From an uncultured Bacteroidia bacterium (GTDB lineage Bacteria; Bacteroidota; Bacteroidia; Bacteroidales; CAJPTX01): a DNA stretch of 64,000 nucleotides. Position numbers and translations under genes: made by a program. Below, piece after piece: positions 34,461 through 43,129 of this stretch. The notes beneath the pieces are model-generated. The model had not been told where the DNA came from. It did not search any database and was given only the letters and a program-made list of their open reading frames with translations. Position 1 is the stretch's first letter; every line of letters begins with the position of its first letter. Location: NCBI GenBank assembly GCA_938038735.1, contig CALHSW010000073.1, positions 34,617 through 98,616 of the forward strand, in the 5' to 3' direction.

Positions 34461-37382
34461 ATGAAGATTAAAAACGTAGCAACAATGCTTGCTGCCGGGC
34501 TGATGGCAATCGGATTGCTGTCATGCGGAGGGTCAACGACTAAGTATGAATCGGTCAAAGATGACCCCATCAATACCCGTAAGTACTCGTTAGACAATGG
34601 ACTAACGGTTTACATGTCGGTTAACCACGATGAGCCTAAGATTCAAGGGTCTATAGTCGTTCGCGTGGGAAGCAAGAATGACCCCGCCGAAACCACGGGG
34701 CTATCGCACTACCTCGAACACCTGATGTTCAAGGGTACGAAGCAATTCGGCACCTCGAACTACGACCTTGAAAAGCCGTACCTAGACTCAATAGTCCAGC
34801 TCTACGAGGTCTACCGTACCCAAACCGATTCCGCCACGCGCGCCAACACCTATAGGGAGATTGATCGCATCTCGTACGAGGCGTCTACCTACGCCATCCC
34901 GAATGAGTACGATAAGCTCATGGCTACCATCGGCTCCACGGGCACCAACGCCTACACTTCAAACGATGCGACGGTCTACGTGGAGTACTTCCCTTCGAAT
35001 CAGATAGAGAACTGGGCTCGCGTCCAAAGCGACCGCTTCCAAAACATGGTGATGCGGGGCTTCCACACGGAGCTTGAAGCGGTGTACGAAGAGAAGAACA
35101 TGTCGCTCAATAGCGACAGGAGTGCCATGTTTGATTCGCTCATGGCTGCCACATTCGCCCCGCACCCTTACGGTACGCAGACCACGCTGGGGACGCAGGA
35201 GCACCTCAAGAACCCTTCGCTCATCAATATCCAGAAGCACTACGACACGTGGTATCGCCCCAACAACATGGCGATATGCCTTTCGGGCGATTTCAACCCA
35301 GAAGAGGCGATGAAAATCATCACAAAGTACTTCGGTGGGTTAAAAGCGAACCCGAATATACCCGCCCCTATCGATGTGAAGATCCCAGAGAAAACATCGG
35401 TGAAGAAGGTGGAAATCGTCGGCCCGCAGCCTGCGGCTATAATGCTATCGTGGCTTATCCCTGGCATAGCGGACGAGCAGCACCTCGCGGGTGAAATCCT
35501 CAGCTACGTTCTCAACAACAGCAAGGTGGGGCTTCTCGACGTTAATCTGAACCAGCCGATGAAGGTGCAGTACTCCTTTGCAGCCACGTATGGTTTGGTT
35601 GACCACGATGCCTTCGTAATGGGTGGTGCTCCGCAGGCTGGGCAAACGCTTGAAGAGGTACAAGACCTCCTGCTTGATGAGCTGAAAAAGATACGCAACG
35701 GCGAATTCGATGAGTCAATGCTTGAGGCCATCATCACCAACGAACGCTACAGCATGATCCGTGGCTACGAATCGAATAGGAATCGTACGGAAGCCATGGG
35801 CGATGCCTTCATAGCCCGCATGCCGTGGGAAACGATAGCCCATCGCGAGCAGCTCATGAAAAAAATCACCAAGGAGCAGATAGTAGACTTTGCGAAGAAG
35901 TTCCTCAACGACAACAACTACGCTGCAATCTACAAACGGCAGGGCGAAAAACCCTCAACGCAAGCGTTTGAGAAGCCTCTCATCAATCCTATCAAGATGA
36001 ACAGAGACTCGGTGAGTGCTTTTGTTACCGAGATACAAGCCTCAAAGCCGACGCCTATTGAGCCTCTCTTCGTTGATTATGAGCACGACCTCACCAAGTA
36101 CGACCTCCGCGACGGCGTACAGGTGCTACAAACGAAAAACTCACGCAATAGCCTTTTCTCAGTGAGCTACATCTTCGATATGGGGTCAGAAAACTCAAAG
36201 ACCATTGAAACGGCCCTTGATTACGCTTCATACCTTGGCGATGCCGATGGGTCGCTACAAGACTTCCAAGGAAAGCTCTTCGCCCTCGGGTGCGATTACA
36301 GCATGCACGCTGGTAGTGACCAAACGTACATCACCATACAGGGACTCAACGAGAACATCCGCGAAGCGCTAAAGCTCGTGGAGCGCCACCTCACAACGTT
36401 GAAGCCAGACCAGGGGGTGTACGAGACCTTTGTACCCACGCTGATCAAGGTGCGTGACGATGCAAAAAAGGACCCAAACTCCGTTTACGACATGGTACGT
36501 GAGTACGCCAGCTACGGGCCAAAGAATCCAGGCAACACACTGCTTGGCAACGAAGAGCTAAAGACGATGGATCCTGCAAAACTAGTTGAAGAGGTGGCAT
36601 CTCTGTTCGCCATGCCCCACTACGTGTCGTACTACTCACCTGACGACAAAAACACAGCGAAACAGGTGCTAACAGAAACCCACAGTGCTCCAGCAACTGC
36701 GCTGCAGCTACCTGAAAAACTATACGACTTCAAACAGGTGGAGCCCGAAAGCACCACGGTCTATTTTGCTAGTTTCCCGGCTGCCCAATGTTTTATCGGG
36801 CAATTCGCAAACAATAGGAAAGGCTACGATTTGTCGATTGAACCTGCTAGAATGATGTTTAACGAATACTTTGGGGGATCCATGAACTCCATTGTCTTCC
36901 AAGAAATTCGTGAATCTCGTTCGCTTGCCTACTCCTGCTACGCGGGGCATATGGGAGTGAACGACCTTAAAGAAAAATACAGCGTGATTAGCTCAATGAG
37001 TACGCAAATTGACAAACTTCCGGACGCTATCGATGCAATGAATGGGATTCTAACAACCTTCCCTAAATCAGATAAAGCATTTGATGTTGCAAAGGAGGCT
37101 GTCATGACTAAGATACGCACCATACGTGTCAACCCACGTAGCTATGCCTTTAGATATCTCGCGATAAAGAAGCTCGGACTGACTGAAGACCCCAACAAGT
37201 ATATCTTCACAAACATCCCAGCCCTTACGCTGAACGACCTTGAGTCGCATTTCAACACCTACATCGCTGGGCAGACGTTCAACTACTCCCTCGTGGGTGA
37301 CGAAACCAAGGTAGACCTTAAAGTGATGGAGAAGCTAGGGCCAGTGAAAAAGCTGACCCCTGAAGAGCTCTTCGGCTACTAG
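34461..37382 (+). CDS. M16 family zinc metallopeptidase lipoprotein (two tandem M16 units)
   Basis: This 973-residue protein begins with a lipoprotein signal (MKIKNVATMLAAGLMAIGLL then SC, lipidated C22). The first M16 domain has the inverted zinc motif HYLEH at 83-87 (GLSHYLEHLMFKGT), with the distal glutamate in LEAVYEEKN. An inactive-type second M16 half starts near residue 530. Such pitrilysin/insulinase relatives degrade short peptides in a closed chamber; lipid anchoring places it in the periplasm or outer membrane. The ATG at 34461 was chosen because it opens the signal peptide and follows the promoter by a normal leader. It is transcribed alone. Confidence 0.93.
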   Translation: MKIKNVATMLAAGLMAIGLLSCGGSTTKYESVKDDPINTRKYSLDNGLTVYMSVNHDEPKIQGSIVVRVGSKNDPAETTGLSHYLEHLMFKGTKQFGTSNYDLEKPYLDSIVQLYEVYRTQTDSATRANTYREIDRISYEASTYAIPNEYDKLMATIGSTGTNAYTSNDATVYVEYFPSNQIENWARVQSDRFQNMVMRGFHTELEAVYEEKNMSLNSDRSAMFDSLMAATFAPHPYGTQTTLGTQEHLKNPSLINIQKHYDTWYRPNNMAICLSGDFNPEEAMKIITKYFGGLKANPNIPAPIDVKIPEKTSVKKVEIVGPQPAAIMLSWLIPGIADEQHLAGEILSYVLNNSKVGLLDVNLNQPMKVQYSFAATYGLVDHDAFVMGGAPQAGQTLEEVQDLLLDELKKIRNGEFDESMLEAIITNERYSMIRGYESNRNRTEAMGDAFIARMPWETIAHREQLMKKITKEQIVDFAKKFLNDNNYAAIYKRQGEKPSTQAFEKPLINPIKMNRDSVSAFVTEIQASKPTPIEPLFVDYEHDLTKYDLRDGVQVLQTKNSRNSLFSVSYIFDMGSENSKTIETALDYASYLGDADGSLQDFQGKLFALGCDYSMHAGSDQTYITIQGLNENIREALKLVERHLTTLKPDQGVYETFVPTLIKVRDDAKKDPNSVYDMVREYASYGPKNPGNTLLGNEELKTMDPAKLVEEVASLFAMPHYVSYYSPDDKNTAKQVLTETHSAPATALQLPEKLYDFKQVEPESTTVYFASFPAAQCFIGQFANNRKGYDLSIEPARMMFNEYFGGSMNSIVFQEIRESRSLAYSCYAGHMGVNDLKEKYSVISSMSTQIDKLPDAIDAMNGILTTFPKSDKAFDVAKEAVMTKIRTIRVNPRSYAFRYLAIKKLGLTEDPNKYIFTNIPALTLNDLESHFNTYIAGQTFNYSLVGDETKVDLKVMEKLGPVKKLTPEELFGY

Positions 37383-37400
37383 CAGATAGAGATAACGATA

Positions 37401-37438
37401 AAAAAATGGGGCAGCCAATAGGCTGCCCCATTTTTTAT
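37401..37438 (+). terminator. Intrinsic terminator after the M16 peptidase gene
   Basis: A 16-bp perfect stem (AAAAAATGGGGCAGCC and its complement), AATA loop, ending in TTTTTTAT; the A-rich 5' arm also makes it work on the opposite strand. Confidence 0.92.
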
Positions 37439-37471
37439 CCTGCACAGACCCCCTTTACACTAAAAAGTAAC

Positions 37472-37479
37472 TACCTTTG
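37472..37479 (+). promoter_or_regulatory. -7 promoter box of the AMP nucleosidase operon
   Basis: TACCTTTG, 35 bp before the ATG of the AMP nucleosidase gene; a perfect TAnnTTTG. Confidence 0.65.
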
Positions 37480-37513
37480 CATAGCTGGACGTAGCTCATA
37501 ACACATTAGCTCT

Positions 37514-38299
37514 ATGGCACAAGACGGAATGAAAACTAAAAAGGAAATTGTTGCTAACTGGCTGCCACGCTATACAGGACAACCCTTGGCAGACTTCGGT
37601 GAGTACATTCTACTCACCAACTTTAGCAACTACCTCGAAGCTTTCTGCGCAATGGAGGGTACAACTGTAGTAAACCCCAGCGCCAACATGCCGTGCGCCA
37701 CCTCCAACAACATCACCGCCATCAACTTCGGCATGGGGAGCCCAAACGCCGCCACCATCATGGACCTCCTTACTGCGATCCAGCCCAAGGCAACCCTCTT
37801 CCTCGGCAAGTGCGGAGGCCTTAAACACGTGAACAAACTCGGAGACATCATTCTCCCCCTAGCCGCCATACGCTGCGAGGGAACGAGCGACCAGTACTTC
37901 CCCACCGAGGTCCCTGCGCTCCCCTCCTTCAATCTACAGCGCGCCGCAGCGGAAGAAATCGAAAAAGCCAACGTTGATTACTGGACGGGCACCGTGCTCA
38001 CCACCAACCGGCGCGTGTGGGAGTTCGATAACGACTTCAAGGAGTACCTCGTGCGCATCCGCGCCATGGCCGTTGACATGGAAAGCGCAACGCTCTTTAG
38101 CGTGGGATTCTACAACAGCATCCCCTGCGGTGCGTTGCTTCTCGTCTCCGACCAACCCATGATCGCCGCTGGCATCAAAACCCACGAAAGCGACATGAAA
38201 GTCTCTGCACTCTACACAAAAAGCCACCTCAAAATCGGTATTGCCACACTTAAAAACATTGCTGCGTCAGGCGATTCCGTAAAACATTTGCGATTCTAG
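37514..38299 (+). CDS. amn: AMP nucleosidase, short form
   Basis: This 261-residue cytoplasmic phosphorylase-fold enzyme splits AMP into adenine and ribose 5-phosphate. Family marks are NITAINFGMGSPNAAT, LFLGKCGGLK, and the late purine/ribose-binding signature AVDMESATLF with the conserved glutamate. The aspartate of VSDQP follows. This is the single-domain form of Bacteroidetes, lacking the N-terminal regulatory domain of E. coli Amn. MKTKKEI 15 bp downstream is a possible alternative start. It is followed after 2 bp by holA. Confidence 0.9.
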   Translation: MAQDGMKTKKEIVANWLPRYTGQPLADFGEYILLTNFSNYLEAFCAMEGTTVVNPSANMPCATSNNITAINFGMGSPNAATIMDLLTAIQPKATLFLGKCGGLKHVNKLGDIILPLAAIRCEGTSDQYFPTEVPALPSFNLQRAAAEEIEKANVDYWTGTVLTTNRRVWEFDNDFKEYLVRIRAMAVDMESATLFSVGFYNSIPCGALLLVSDQPMIAAGIKTHESDMKVSALYTKSHLKIGIATLKNIAASGDSVKHLRF

Positions 38300-38301
38300 C
38301 C

Positions 38302-39339
38302 ATGGCCGCACCCAATAAATCTATCGCTGAGGTTCAAGCAATCAAAACCGCCATCGACGCAGGGGAAGCGAAACCAATATACATTCTGCACGGCAACGAA
38401 CCCTACTTTTGCGACGACCTCTGCAACTACTTCATTGAGCATGCGCTGCCCCCCACGGCAAAGGATTTCAACCTATCCATACTCTACGGCCTCGACACGA
38501 ACGACAGCGCCGTGGCGCAGCAATGTAAACAGGTGCCCATGGGCGCACAGAAGCGACTGGTCATCGTGCGGGAAGCGCAGATGCTTAAAAGTTTAAAAAT
38601 CATCGCTGACTACGCCAACCGCCCCGCGCCGTCAACCATCCTAGTCCTCAACTTCCGCAGCGTGCTCAAGCAAACCACCAACGCCCACAAAGCGCTACTC
38701 AACGCCGTGAAAAAGAATGGTGTAATCTTTCAGTCAGAGGCCTTTAAGGAATACCAAGTTGACAGCTGGATAAAGGAACGCGCCAAGAGCAAGGGCCTCG
38801 ACTTCCAACCCATGGCCATTACAGTTCTCAAGGAGAACGTAGGCGTGGAGCTCGATCGGATTGAAAACGCCATCGAAACCCTACGCCTCTCCATGGGCGA
38901 GGGCGAACACAGGGTGACACAAGAGAAGGTGTTTGACACCATCGGGGTGAGCCGTGACTTCAACGTCTTCAACCTCACCAAGGCCATCGGTATGGGCGAC
39001 AAGGCCCGCGCCATGCAAATCGCGCACTACATGGCCGCCAAGGCCAAAAGCAATAGCCTTCCCTCCATCCTTGACCGCATCGCGCACTACTTCTACCAAA
39101 TTCTACAGTTCCATACGCTTGACAGTAAGCTTCCCCGCGATGAGGTAGCCAAAAGAATGGGCGTACATCCATACTTCCTACGAGAATTCCAAAACGCAGC
39201 CATGCGTTACCCCATAGCTAAGATCCCCCAAATCTTCACCTGGCTACGCTACATTGACATGATGAGCAAAGGATTCTACGGCGATACCCCCGACCAGGAG
39301 GAGATGCTTAAAGAGCTCATAATCAGAATAATGAAATAA
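38302..39339 (+). CDS. holA: DNA polymerase III delta subunit
   Basis: This 345-residue clamp-loader subunit opens the sliding clamp. The N-terminal part starts IYILHGNEPYFCDDLCNYF, the usual delta opening without a functional P-loop, and continues QVPMGAQKRLVIVREAQML. A middle lid region and a C-terminal collar domain follow (MAAKAKSNSLPSILDRIAHY, YFLREFQNAAMRY). Length is standard. It lies in a plus-strand run with AMP nucleosidase and a rhomboid protease, separated by 2 and 12 bp. Confidence 0.95.
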   Translation: MAAPNKSIAEVQAIKTAIDAGEAKPIYILHGNEPYFCDDLCNYFIEHALPPTAKDFNLSILYGLDTNDSAVAQQCKQVPMGAQKRLVIVREAQMLKSLKIIADYANRPAPSTILVLNFRSVLKQTTNAHKALLNAVKKNGVIFQSEAFKEYQVDSWIKERAKSKGLDFQPMAITVLKENVGVELDRIENAIETLRLSMGEGEHRVTQEKVFDTIGVSRDFNVFNLTKAIGMGDKARAMQIAHYMAAKAKSNSLPSILDRIAHYFYQILQFHTLDSKLPRDEVAKRMGVHPYFLREFQNAAMRYPIAKIPQIFTWLRYIDMMSKGFYGDTPDQEEMLKELIIRIMK

Positions 39340-39351
39340 ATAAATCAACGC

Positions 39352-39963
39352 ATGACACTTGCCATTATCGTTGCCACCGCCCTCATATCCTACTACTGTT
39401 TTTCACGCCCCGACCTCGTGAACAAACTGGCCCTATGGCCCTACCGCATGGTCCGCTACAACGAATGGCAACGCCTTATCACCCACATGTTTGTCCACAG
39501 CGGATGGACTCACCTTCTGGTCAACATGTTCGTTTTCTACTCCTTCGCAGGGGCCCTACAGTACTACCTCGCCTACGCGCCGGGCGGACGATATTGGCAG
39601 ACCATCATGCTCTACTTCGGCGGCGGCGTTGCCTCAGCCCTAGTAAGTACTGCCCGAAGAAAAGACGATGCCTACTACCTTTCCATCGGTGCGTCGGCCG
39701 GCGTGTCGTCACTCATCTTCGCGAGCATTTGCTTCCAGCCTTGGGCCCCGATATACTTCTTTGGCGTACTCCCCATTCCAGGCATCGCGCTCGGCGTTGC
39801 CTACCTCGTCTACTCCTACTACATGAGCAAGCAAGCGGGGCAAAACATTGACCATATGGCGCACTTCTACGGCGCCATCTTCGGCCTCGTCTACCCCATG
39901 ATCACCATGCGCGGCGCCTTCACCAATTTCATAAGTTCGCTTATCCATGGCCCGTGGCTATAG
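39352..39963 (+). CDS. Rhomboid family intramembrane serine protease
   Basis: This 203-residue integral membrane protease has about six membrane helices. Loop 1 reads EWQRLITHMFVHSGWTHLLVNMF, with the HxxxN-like histidine/asparagine pattern. The catalytic serine is S115 in SIGASAGVSS (the usual GASG is GASAG here), and the partner histidine is H171 in MAHFYGAIFG. Rhomboids cleave transmembrane substrates. A small oddity is the extra alanine in the GxSx loop, which still leaves the serine in place. The stop lies inside the start of the next gene (17-base overlap). Confidence 0.9.
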   Translation: MTLAIIVATALISYYCFSRPDLVNKLALWPYRMVRYNEWQRLITHMFVHSGWTHLLVNMFVFYSFAGALQYYLAYAPGGRYWQTIMLYFGGGVASALVSTARRKDDAYYLSIGASAGVSSLIFASICFQPWAPIYFFGVLPIPGIALGVAYLVYSYYMSKQAGQNIDHMAHFYGAIFGLVYPMITMRGAFTNFISSLIHGPWL

Positions 39964-40900
39964 GCGACACGACCTCCCGCTCTCAGCCAATTTAGCCCCC
40001 CAGGGCGGGAAACGCCGCCCTGGGCGTCCCTACCCCCCAGACCCCAAAATTTGGTTCGACGGTGTATTCATCAAGGAGAACGACCTCCCGCGCAGCTTTC
40101 CAGCATGGCGCATGGCCACCCTGGGCGGGGTATACACGGAGTTCCACGCCCTGCGTACGCAACCCCGATTCTTCGCAGATTACTACGCCTGGCTAACGGA
40201 GGCCGCCGCTATCGCCATGCTCCCCCCCTTGGCGAACGTAACGGAGCAAGCCGTATACGAGGCATGCGTGGGCATTCTCAACAAGAATATGCTCTTTAAC
40301 GACGCGCTGCTGCGCCTCTCCATCTTCCCCACCCCTTCCCCCAACAGCTTCAGCGGCGAAACCATGGCAAGCTCCATACTCCTTGAGGCCTATAATATGG
40401 GGAGAATGGGCTTCGCTCCGAGAACGAGGGGGCTTCTCGTCAAGGTGCTAGAGGACTGCACTAAGGCACTAAACCGTAGGTCCAACGTGCAATGGCTGGC
40501 CGACCCCGCCGAATGGATTAGCCAACGCATCCTAAAGGATAATCTTTGGGGCGACCACCTTCTGCTGAACAGCGTAGGCAGGGTGACCAACGCCATCGGC
40601 GGTATGATCTACTGCCTCATTGGCAACGACATCATCACCCCCAGCCTCTCCGAGGGGGTACGCTTTGACCCCATACGGCCCTACGTTGACGAAGCCTGCA
40701 TCGCCGCCACTGGCAAAAGCCCCATCAAACGCCCCCTCACGCTCCAAGAACTCGAAACCGCCTCAGAAGCGTTCATCGCCTCCTCAGCCAATGGCATAGA
40801 AAGCGTTCTCGGCGTAAACGATAGCCGTTACCCCATCGCCCTCTCCAATACCATCTGCGACAAGCTCAACCGAATTTACTTCCCAGAGCTCTTCCTATAG
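39947..40900 (+). CDS. Class IV aminotransferase-fold protein lacking the PLP lysine (probable pseudo-enzyme)
   Basis: This 317-residue protein follows the class IV aminotransferase (BCAT/D-amino-acid transaminase) fold: WFDGVF near residue 36, GGVYTEFHALRTQPRFFADY at 60-79, LLRLSIF, then a second domain with DHLLLNSVGRVT at 203-214 and ITPSLSEG. In active relatives the lysine that binds PLP sits in a NAKVQN-like motif; the aligned residues here are SNVQW at 179-183, so the lysine is N180. The glutamate of TEGSRSN is also replaced (TNAIGGM). The frame is intact and the gene overlaps rhomboid by 17 bases. Catalysis by the normal mechanism is unlikely. Confidence 0.7.
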   Translation: MARGYRRHDLPLSANLAPQGGKRRPGRPYPPDPKIWFDGVFIKENDLPRSFPAWRMATLGGVYTEFHALRTQPRFFADYYAWLTEAAAIAMLPPLANVTEQAVYEACVGILNKNMLFNDALLRLSIFPTPSPNSFSGETMASSILLEAYNMGRMGFAPRTRGLLVKVLEDCTKALNRRSNVQWLADPAEWISQRILKDNLWGDHLLLNSVGRVTNAIGGMIYCLIGNDIITPSLSEGVRFDPIRPYVDEACIAATGKSPIKRPLTLQELETASEAFIASSANGIESVLGVNDSRYPIALSNTICDKLNRIYFPELFL

Positions 40901-41071
40901 CAAAGATCGCAGCGAAATGCTGTCTCCCTGAACTCCGATAGTTAACACCCACCGCGCTCCGCCCGCCCACTATTCACCAGCTTCCGCCCCTGCCCTCCGC
41001 ACTACGGCGAATAGCAAAGACTTCACGTCTAAAACCACCAAAAAAAATCTTCTGACCGCACCCCCCAAGGT

Positions 41072-42343
41072 CTACTCGTAGCGCAGCGCCTCAATAGGAT
41101 CTAGCGATGCAGCGCGCTTCGCGGGTACGTACCCCGCCAGCAGCCCCACCGCCACGGCGAGCGCAAGGCTAAACAGCGCCCACATCACCGGCACCACAAA
41201 GGACAGGTGCATCACGTTCGCCAACACGCTCCCGATCACCGTGCCGAGCAGCATCCCCGCAACCCCGCCGATGAACGTTATTGATATTGACTCGATCAAG
41301 AACTGCCTACGTATAGCCCCCGCCTTTGCGCCGATCGCCTTTCGCACACCAATCTCCTGCGTACGCGACTTCACCGAGGCCAGCATGATATTCATCAGCC
41401 CCACGGCCGATCCGAATAGGGTAACCAATCCGATAAGCATAGATGCCATACTGACAGAAGCCATCGAGCTCATAACCACCTTCAATATCTGGTCGGAACG
41501 CGTAATGTTGAAATTGCTCGGCTGCGCCGGGCGGAGCTGCCGCACCCGCCGCATTTGCTCCTCGCAGTGCTCCACGAGCCGGTCAAGATTTCCCATGGCA
41601 TGGGGAGTAACCTGCAGCACGAAATCGGGTGACTTTTTGCGGTAGGTAACCAACGCGTTGCGGTAAGGAATGAGTACATCGTCATTGCTATCCATGCCAA
41701 AGCTTGACGCCTGCTTCGCAAGTACCCCAACTACCGTGTAGGGGATTGAACCGATCGTCACCGTTTGCCCTATCGGATCCCCCTGCCCATCAAAAAGCTT
41801 TTCGTAGAGTGCCCAGCCAAGTACCGTCACAAAGTTTCCTTGCTGCATCTCGTGCGGTGTGAAATCGCGTCCAAGCGCAAACGCCCTCCCGGTCACATCT
41901 GCGTAGCCCGTCGACACGCCCGACACGCGCATGGTTGGGCGCGTCTGCTTGCCCCCGTGCGACAGCTGCGTCGACGTACCAAATATAAAAAAGGCTGCGC
42001 GCCCATGCGGGGCAATGCACTGCATGAATTCCGAGCATTGCTGGGCACTAAGAGCTTGGAAATCACCACCCCACACATTACGCTCCCCATTGGAATAAAC
42101 CGATACCGACCAGCTAGTAATCATCACCGGCGCACCCATCTGCATGTTTAGCATTGAGGTAATTGATGACTGTAGGGCGTTGAGCACCGTCAGCATCGAC
42201 ATGAGCGCCGCGATACCCACCGCCACGATGACCATCGTCAGGATGCTTCGAACCTTGTTGGAGACTATAGCACCCCACGCCACGCGTAGATTTTCGCGTA
42301 CCCCAATCCACCACCTATGCAGCATCTTAGCACCACTCCGCAT
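41072..42343 (-). CDS. MacB/FtsX-type ABC transporter permease
   Basis: This 423-residue permease has one N-terminal membrane helix (about residue 30-50), a periplasmic MacB_PCD domain of about 220 residues, and three C-terminal helices with the FtsX fold. The MacB signature near residue 315 reads SVKSRTQEIGVRKAIGAK, and the end is PAKRAASLDPIEALRYE. No ATPase or membrane-fusion gene adjoins; it must use a partner encoded elsewhere. The ATG at 42343 has GGGG upstream; an upstream TTG and an ATG at 42325 are alternatives. It lies 12 bp after rnc and is likely co-transcribed with acpP-fabF-rnc. Confidence 0.9.
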   Translation of the reverse strand: MRSGAKMLHRWWIGVRENLRVAWGAIVSNKVRSILTMVIVAVGIAALMSMLTVLNALQSSITSMLNMQMGAPVMITSWSVSVYSNGERNVWGGDFQALSAQQCSEFMQCIAPHGRAAFFIFGTSTQLSHGGKQTRPTMRVSGVSTGYADVTGRAFALGRDFTPHEMQQGNFVTVLGWALYEKLFDGQGDPIGQTVTIGSIPYTVVGVLAKQASSFGMDSNDDVLIPYRNALVTYRKKSPDFVLQVTPHAMGNLDRLVEHCEEQMRRVRQLRPAQPSNFNITRSDQILKVVMSSMASVSMASMLIGLVTLFGSAVGLMNIMLASVKSRTQEIGVRKAIGAKAGAIRRQFLIESISITFIGGVAGMLLGTVIGSVLANVMHLSFVVPVMWALFSLALAVAVGLLAGYVPAKRAASLDPIEALRYE

Positions 42344-42355
42344 CGCCAAGCCCCA

Positions 42356-43129
42356 TCATTCATTATCAGAATCCATCGACAGCGCGCTACACACCTGCGC
42401 GCATGCCGCTTGCTCCGCAAGCTTCTTTCGCACCCCCGTGCCTTGGCCGAGAAGCTTGTCCCCAACCGACACCTTGGCTAGGAAACGCCCCGCCTCGTTA
42501 GGATCTGCAATCACCTCTATCGCAACGGGCAAATCCTTCTTTTTGGCCCACATGTAAACCTGCGACTTCGGGTCTACGCTATGCGCCTCCAACTCAGTGA
42601 AATCCACATTGTCTTTCAGGACCCTATCCACAAATACCCGTCGTGTCGCCTCAAAACCAACATCCAAGAAGAGCGCGCCAAAGAACGCCTCCAGCACATC
42701 ACCCTTCATACGCATGGAGAAGTTCCGCCCCCCCGACATCCTCACCGCCAGCCCGCCCAGCCCGATCCGCTCGGAAAGCTGATTAAAACTCTTTCGGCAC
42801 ACAATGCATGAACGCAGCTGCGTGAGCCGCCCCTCATCGCGCAGGGGGTAGCGATGGAAGAGAAAATCGCTCACAATCAGCTCCAAAACTGCATCGCCGA
42901 GATACTCAAGCCGTTCATTCGTAACCTTCATCCCCGATTGAAGCTCCATCGGCGCCCCGCGGTGCGTAAAGGCAACCCGGTAGAAATCCAAGTGGCCCGG
43001 ATACACTCCGAGCCTGTGAACCAAAAAGTCCACAAGCTCGGGTTCTTCCTTTCGCAGCTTAGCGTACTTGCTCCTCCTACGCCACGACGCGCACCACGCT
43101 CGTATACTCAATGCCGCATCCGCTCTCAC
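42356..43129 (-). CDS. rnc: Ribonuclease III
   Basis: This is a 257-residue double-strand-specific endoribonuclease acting in rRNA and mRNA processing. The catalytic domain has the signature ERLEYLGDAVLELI with the metal-binding acidic residues, followed by KGDVLEAFFGALFLDVGF. A C-terminal dsRNA-binding domain starts at about residue 178 (DPKSQVYMWAKKK, then the GVRKKLAEQAAC helix). The start is GTG at 43129, whose bases overlap the fabF stop (GTGA), so it is translationally coupled. No later start would leave a complete domain. The acpP-fabF-rnc order is widely conserved. Confidence 0.96.
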   Translation of the reverse strand: MRADAALSIRAWCASWRRRSKYAKLRKEEPELVDFLVHRLGVYPGHLDFYRVAFTHRGAPMELQSGMKVTNERLEYLGDAVLELIVSDFLFHRYPLRDEGRLTQLRSCIVCRKSFNQLSERIGLGGLAVRMSGGRNFSMRMKGDVLEAFFGALFLDVGFEATRRVFVDRVLKDNVDFTELEAHSVDPKSQVYMWAKKKDLPVAIEVIADPNEAGRFLAKVSVGDKLLGQGTGVRKKLAEQAACAQVCSALSMDSDNE

